A stretch of DNA of 8,967 nucleotides, taken from positions 1 to 8,967 of the forward strand of contig CALVPO010000055.1 of NCBI GenBank assembly GCA_944351345.1, written 5' to 3'. The notes under the pieces are model-generated. The model saw nothing but the letters and a program-made list of their open reading frames with translations. It made no database searches and was not told the origin of the DNA. The translations under genes were made by a program, and so were the position numbers. Source of the stretch: an uncultured Bacilli bacterium (GTDB lineage: Bacteria; Bacillota_I; Bacilli_A; RF39; UBA660). Positions 5,937-8,967 of this stretch are shown here, piece by piece. How positions within the stretch are numbered: position 1 is the stretch's first letter; every line of letters starts with the position of its first letter.

Positions 5937-6167
5937 ACTATAACAACAATCTATATTAATAAATACATACTTTAAAGATATATAATAAAGTTTGATTTCT
6001 TGTTTGTGTTAGCACAGTTTGAAGAAGATTATAAGAATAATTTCAAGTATACCTAATTTTGTGAACTTGATAATTCAAAATAAAGATGACTATATTACTT
6101 ATTTTTAATCTATAAAAGAAAAATATCTTATACATTTTTATGAAAACTATGAATTATTTTTATTTAA
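5937..6167. other. Gene-free AT-rich stretch before the endonuclease gene
   Basis: With the box cluster this completes a 415-base stretch with no supported gene (5781-6195). I see no RNA gene, riboswitch or strong hairpin in it. A 26-codon open stretch (5976-6053) has no SD or good start codon. Plus-strand composition moves here from C>G (11 G, 26 C over 5761-5940) to G>C (20 G, 13 C over 6001-6180), by hand count. Confidence 0.5.
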
Positions 6168-6176
6168 TGATATAAT
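6168..6176 (+). promoter_or_regulatory. Extended -10 promoter of the endonuclease gene
   Basis: TGATATAAT is an extended -10 (TG-n-TATAAT). No good -35 is seen. The predicted start, near 6183, leaves a very short leader that just includes the SD GAGGTG (6185-6190). Confidence 0.5.
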
Positions 6177-6195
6177 GTAATAAAGAGGTGTTAGT

Positions 6196-7215
6196 ATGTC
6201 AAAACAATATACAGATATAAAGCGAACTGCAGAACAAAATAAAATTTTAGACTTAGAACAAAAATATATGACCATAATAGAAAATATAGTTACATCAAAG
6301 GATTTCATAGAAGACCTAAAACACATTGAAAAAGAAACACAAGAATACTATGAGATACTTCAAGAAGTTTGGGGAAAGAAAAATAAAGTTAAAGAAGTAT
6401 CAGAAAGATTATTAAGGCATCATATATATTTAAAGTTCAGTGGTTCAGAACGATTTTATTCTTCACCTATTAGTTGTGATATAGCATTAGAATTAGATGA
6501 TATTATTTTGAATTTAGATGTTAAAACAATTGATAAGGTAGGAAATGCTGGTGAATTAAATTCTACACAATTTGAACATAACCAAACTTCATTTATTAAT
6601 AAAAAAGTGTTATCTTCTGGATATTTTCCAGGTTTTGTTGTAAAATCAAATCTTCAATCTATCGATCCAAGAACACATAAACCTATTTTAACATTTTTAG
6701 TAAAGATTGGATATTCCGATGATGGACATGGAACATTTTATTTTATAAATAGTACAAAATATCCGAGTTTAGTAGTAACTTGTTTGCCAAATGGTGCTTT
6801 GAGCAATTTATTTAATGACAATTTATTTTCTAACTTTAAAGACTATACATATTATGACCATGTAACTGGTATTTATTATAAACCCAGATATATTACATCT
6901 AAAGACGAATTCGTCACATTAACAGAAACTGCAAAATTTAATAGAATTGAACAACAAACTGATATACCAGAATCATGGAAAAGGATTACATGGTCAAACA
7001 ATAAAGTTGGATATTATGATGATGAAAAAAAAGTTGTATGGTGGACAGTAGAAAAGAAAAAAGTTAATCATTGGGATATATATTTAAAGGCTGTGAAAAA
7101 TGGAAATACTGCTAGATTTAATGATGCTTGGTTGGAAGAAAGGTATAATTCTAATAATGAATATTGGTGTGGGGAACAAAAATATTATAGAATTTATGAT
7201 AAATTAAGGGGCTGA
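6196..7215 (+). CDS. Probable type II restriction endonuclease (PD-(D/E)XK fold), 3' end replaced by an IS end
   Basis: A 339-residue soluble protein. Residues 1-75 are charged and helical; 87-113 hold a PD-(D/E)XK-like nuclease core, D95 and D108-V-K110 (SCDIALELDD, then LNLDVKT), followed by a Q/N-rich stretch (QFEHNQTSF, 125-133) like those of restriction endonucleases. The C-terminal third is rich in Trp, Tyr and Lys and could be a DNA-binding part. The call rests on this motif and overall style; I do not recognise the specificity. ATG 6196 has the SD GAGGTG (6185-6190). No methyltransferase is in the window; it may lie beyond the IS or be lost. The last codons and TGA stop (7213-7215) lie in the IS1182-type terminal repeat, so the native C-terminus is cut or altered. 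Its G>C, IS-linked context suggests horizontal acquisition. Confidence 0.6.
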   Translation: MSKQYTDIKRTAEQNKILDLEQKYMTIIENIVTSKDFIEDLKHIEKETQEYYEILQEVWGKKNKVKEVSERLLRHHIYLKFSGSERFYSSPISCDIALELDDIILNLDVKTIDKVGNAGELNSTQFEHNQTSFINKKVLSSGYFPGFVVKSNLQSIDPRTHKPILTFLVKIGYSDDGHGTFYFINSTKYPSLVVTCLPNGALSNLFNDNLFSNFKDYTYYDHVTGIYYKPRYITSKDEFVTLTETAKFNRIEQQTDIPESWKRITWSNNKVGYYDDEKKVVWWTVEKKKVNHWDIYLKAVKNGNTARFNDAWLEERYNSNNEYWCGEQKYYRIYDKLRG

Positions 7216-7240
7216 GTGGAAATAAATAATTTTTACTCAG
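7206..7240. repeat. Left terminal inverted repeat of the IS
   Basis: Thirty-five bases identical to the reverse complement of 8931-8965. It contains an inner inverted repeat, CTGAGT (7212-7217) with ACTCAG (7235-7240), so each end can fold by itself. It supplies the stop codon of the upstream endonuclease frame. Confidence 0.95.
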
Positions 7241-7250
7241 TTCTTTTTTT
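7212..7250 (+). terminator. Intrinsic terminator formed by the left IS end
   Basis: The inner repeat CTGAGT / ACTCAG, with A/T pairing extending it inwards (AAAT with ATTT), makes a hairpin followed by TTC and seven T (7241-7250). It would stop transcription coming from the endonuclease gene and so shield the transposase from outside promoters. Confidence 0.55.
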
Positions 7251-7271
7251 GAGTGTCTAAAAATATAAAAA

Positions 7272-7299
7272 AGCGTTGGAAATGTTAATTTCTAACGCT
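7272..7299. repeat. 12-bp hairpin in the IS 5' untranslated region
   Basis: AGCGTTGGAAAT (7272-7283) pairs with ATTTCTAACGCT (7288-7299), with one G-U pair and a 4-base GTTA loop. There is no T-tract on the plus strand. It overlaps the candidate transposase promoter, so it may be a protein-binding site or an RNA barrier to read-through. Confidence 0.55.
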
Positions 7300-7304
7300 A
7301 TATG
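7276..7304 (+). promoter_or_regulatory. Candidate transposase promoter
   Basis: TTGGAA (7276-7281), 17-base spacer, TATATG (7299-7304). Both hexamers are imperfect (four of six each). The predicted start near 7311 falls inside the inverted repeat that covers the transposase start, so promoter-born transcripts would lack its 5' arm. Confidence 0.3.
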
Positions 7305-7341
7305 TGATACAATCTAATTGACGAAAGAAGATGTATCACAT
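7302..7341. repeat. 9-bp inverted repeat enclosing the transposase SD and start
   Basis: ATGTGATAC (7302-7310) and GTATCACAT (7333-7341) are perfect inverted copies with a 22-base spacer. The SD-like GAAAGAAG (7323-7330) lies in the loop, and the two possible ATG starts (7331 and 7340) touch or lie in the 3' arm. In read-through RNA the helix could hinder initiation. Confidence 0.5.
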
Positions 7342-8938
7342 GAACTATTTTAACATAAAAAGAACTATTTTCATAGTCCCCTCAAATAAGTGCTGTGAGG
7401 AATATGAGAAAATTGACAAATTTATAGAAATTTTAAATAAAAGTGGAATTGGAAAAATAATAGAAAACGTACAAAATAATATAGGGCGAAAAGGATATAA
7501 TCCATTTAATTTAGTTGCAGCAATTCTTTTTTGTTTTTCAAAATTTAAAAGCTCAATACGTGAAATAGAGAGTTTATGTATTTTCGATTTGAGAGTAATG
7601 TATATAATGGAACAAGAACAACCAAGTGATACTGTCATAAAAGAATGCATTAATAAATATATTTTACCATATCAATATGAATTTTTTACTATGATAACTA
7701 AAACAATTATAAGAGAATTTCATCTAGATATAAATAATCAATTTATAGATGGCACAAAAATAGAAGCTAATGCAAATAAATATAAGTTTGTTTGGAAACC
7801 TAAAAAATTCCATCAAAAATTAGATGTTAAAATTAAAAATTTACTTATAGAAATGGGCTTTGAGTATAAAGGCAAAACATTAATAACAAGTTTTGAATTA
7901 GATGAAATATTGAAAAAATATGTAACTAAAGAGAAAATTGATATAAATAACATTCCTTCTGGCAAAGGTAAAAGGAGAACTAAACCACAGAAAAATTATA
8001 TTCAATGTTATAAATATTTAGGTAAATTACTAGAATATGAAAAAAAGGAACGTATTTGTGGAAAAAAAAGAAATTCATATTTTAAAACAGATCAAGATGC
8101 GACTGCTATGGTATTAAAGCAAGATTATTATTCTAAATTAAGTCATGATTTTCATGCGGGATATAATATTCAAGTTTTAGTATCAAGTGGTTTAATTACA
8201 ATGTATGGAGTATTTCAAGATAGAAGTGATTATTATACATTTATTCCTATGAACGATTTATATTTTAAATATTATAATAGTTATCCAAAAAACGAATGTG
8301 CAGACTCGGGTTATGGAATTTATATAAATTATGAATATATGAGAAAACATAGTATAAATAATTATGTGAAATTTCAATCGTGGGAAGGTGAATCAAGCGG
8401 AAAACAGCCTCAACTTTTTTACACATTTCCTGATGGGGTATTATGCTTAAATGCTTGTATTGGTGAAGAAGTATCATTTGACTTTAGTCATCATCAAAGA
8501 CATAAGGATGGAAAGTTATATAAATTTATTGGTTGTAACAATTGTAATTATGCTTACATTTGTAAGAAGAAGTTAAAAAACAAAGATTTAGATTATAGAT
8601 TATATGAGTTGATTCCTGATTATGAATTATTAAAAGAACAGGCAAGAGAAAATTTACTTAGTCCAAATGGTATAGAGATAAGGATAAATAGAAGCATTCA
8701 AGTAGAAGGGACGTTTGGGCAAATTAAACAAAATATGAATTATGAACGAATCAGAAGACGTGGTTTAGAAAAAGTATCTTGTGAAATAATGCTTATGTGT
8801 TTAGGCAGAAATATAAGAAAATTATTTATTTTATTAGATAGTGATAACATCGAAAGTAATTATTGGAAAAAATCACCAAATTTAAAAAGAGAAAGATTTC
8901 CTTTCCCTAAACAAAAAGCTAATAAAAAAGCTGAGTAA
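7331..8938 (+). CDS. IS1182-family DDE transposase
   Basis: A 535-residue (or 532 from the second ATG at 7340) transposase that cuts and joins the IS ends. The catalytic triad is visible: D140 (FIDGTKIEANANK), D325 (ECADSGYG) and E459 (SIQVEGTFGQIK), followed by the usual C-terminal NYERIRRRGLEKV and GRNIRKL segment. A cysteine-rich segment (C372, C376, C402, C405, C411) lies between the second D and the E, as in other IS1182 proteins. The N-terminal part (about 50-110) contains the conserved NPFNLVAAILF and REIESL regions. The second ATG has better spacing (nine bases) from the purine-rich SD-like GAAAGAAG than the first. The final Ala-Glu-stop codons lie inside the right terminal repeat. 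No frameshift or internal stop is seen. Confidence 0.95.
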   Translation: MYHMNYFNIKRTIFIVPSNKCCEEYEKIDKFIEILNKSGIGKIIENVQNNIGRKGYNPFNLVAAILFCFSKFKSSIREIESLCIFDLRVMYIMEQEQPSDTVIKECINKYILPYQYEFFTMITKTIIREFHLDINNQFIDGTKIEANANKYKFVWKPKKFHQKLDVKIKNLLIEMGFEYKGKTLITSFELDEILKKYVTKEKIDINNIPSGKGKRRTKPQKNYIQCYKYLGKLLEYEKKERICGKKRNSYFKTDQDATAMVLKQDYYSKLSHDFHAGYNIQVLVSSGLITMYGVFQDRSDYYTFIPMNDLYFKYYNSYPKNECADSGYGIYINYEYMRKHSINNYVKFQSWEGESSGKQPQLFYTFPDGVLCLNACIGEEVSFDFSHHQRHKDGKLYKFIGCNNCNYAYICKKKLKNKDLDYRLYELIPDYELLKEQARENLLSPNGIEIRINRSIQVEGTFGQIKQNMNYERIRRRGLEKVSCEIMLMCLGRNIRKLFILLDSDNIESNYWKKSPNLKRERFPFPKQKANKKAE

Positions 8939-8965
8939 AAATTATTTATTTCCACTCAGCCCCTT
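8931..8965. repeat. Right terminal inverted repeat of the IS
   Basis: Reverse complement of 7206-7240 without mismatch. It overlaps the last two codons and the TAA of the transposase (8936-8938) and contains the same inner CTGAGT / ACTCAG repeat. Only two bases of flanking DNA remain in the window. Confidence 0.95.
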
Positions 8966-8967
8966 TT

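Larger units (their letters stand above)
7206..8965 (+). mobile_element. Complete IS1182-family insertion sequence (about 1.76 kb)
   Basis: Perfect 35-base terminal inverted repeats (7206-7240 and 8931-8965) flank one transposase gene. Ends could equally be drawn at GGGG/CCCC (7208 and 8963). With the outer ends the flanks are TT on both sides, but only two bases remain in the window, so a target duplication cannot be judged. The element lies at the 3' end of the endonuclease gene, in the same orientation. An intact transposase and identical ends suggest recent, possibly active, transposition. Confidence 0.9.

Noticed and set aside
5976..6056. 26-codon open stretch with protein-like ending (LAQFEEDYKNN) upstream of the endonuclease gene
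   Set aside because: No SD, no ATG or GTG at a sensible position, and only 26 codons. It could be a relic of a lost gene, but nothing supports expression.
7206..7215. Possible genetic code 4 (TGA as Trp) suggested by the extreme AT content
   Set aside because: Trp is encoded by TGG throughout, TGA is not found inside the reading frames, and the only TGA used is a terminal one. Standard bacterial code fits.
7345..7650. Minus-strand ORF of 101 codons inside the transposase gene
   Set aside because: Antisense to conserved transposase coding sequence; no SD or recognisable domain.
8265..8477. Minus-strand ORF of 70 codons inside the transposase gene
   Set aside because: Antisense to the region carrying the second catalytic Asp; no independent support.

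Overview
The window is very AT-rich DNA with purine-rich Shine-Dalgarno (SD) sites of the AGGAGG type, two TTG starts, and TAA, TAG and TGA all used as stops. This points to a low-GC Bacillota (Firmicutes). A flavoprotein-rubredoxin fusion suggests an anaerobe, probably host-associated. Genus cannot be read from the sequence.

Left part (1-5175), all genes on the minus strand. Read in the direction of transcription from 5175 these are: a small nitroreductase; a probable operon of a CaCA-type cation exchanger, a flavin reductase-rubredoxin protein and a YfcE-type metallophosphoesterase; then a half-size ABC exporter with its own promoter and a 222-base leader; and finally the first 146 codons of a membrane-anchored acidic protein that runs off the left edge. 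The exporter leader holds an overlooked 25-codon ORF with a strong SD, followed by mutually exclusive antiterminator and terminator helices directly in front of the exporter SD. This layout resembles ribosome-mediated attenuation, as in bmrB-bmrCD of Bacillus subtilis, and is the best candidate for an undescribed system here.

Middle part (5176-6195). A VanZ-family membrane protein gene runs on the plus strand. It ends in a hairpin built from two DnaA-box-like 9-mers. A 415-base gene-free stretch follows, holding five DnaA-box-like sites in 156 bases next to very AT-rich DNA. Gene orientation flips close by (minus to the left, plus to the right), and hand counts show plus-strand C>G up to about 5960 and G>C from about 6000. 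These are the expected marks of a replication origin, although no dnaA, dnaN or rpmH is visible.

Right part (6196-8967), plus strand, mobile or defence DNA. A probable PD-(D/E)XK type II restriction endonuclease has no methyltransferase in view. Its reading frame ends inside the left terminal repeat of a complete IS1182-family element (about 7206-8965), which has 35-base perfect terminal inverted repeats and an intact DDE transposase. The left terminal repeat is followed by a T-tract and looks like an intrinsic terminator. A second inverted repeat covers the transposase start.
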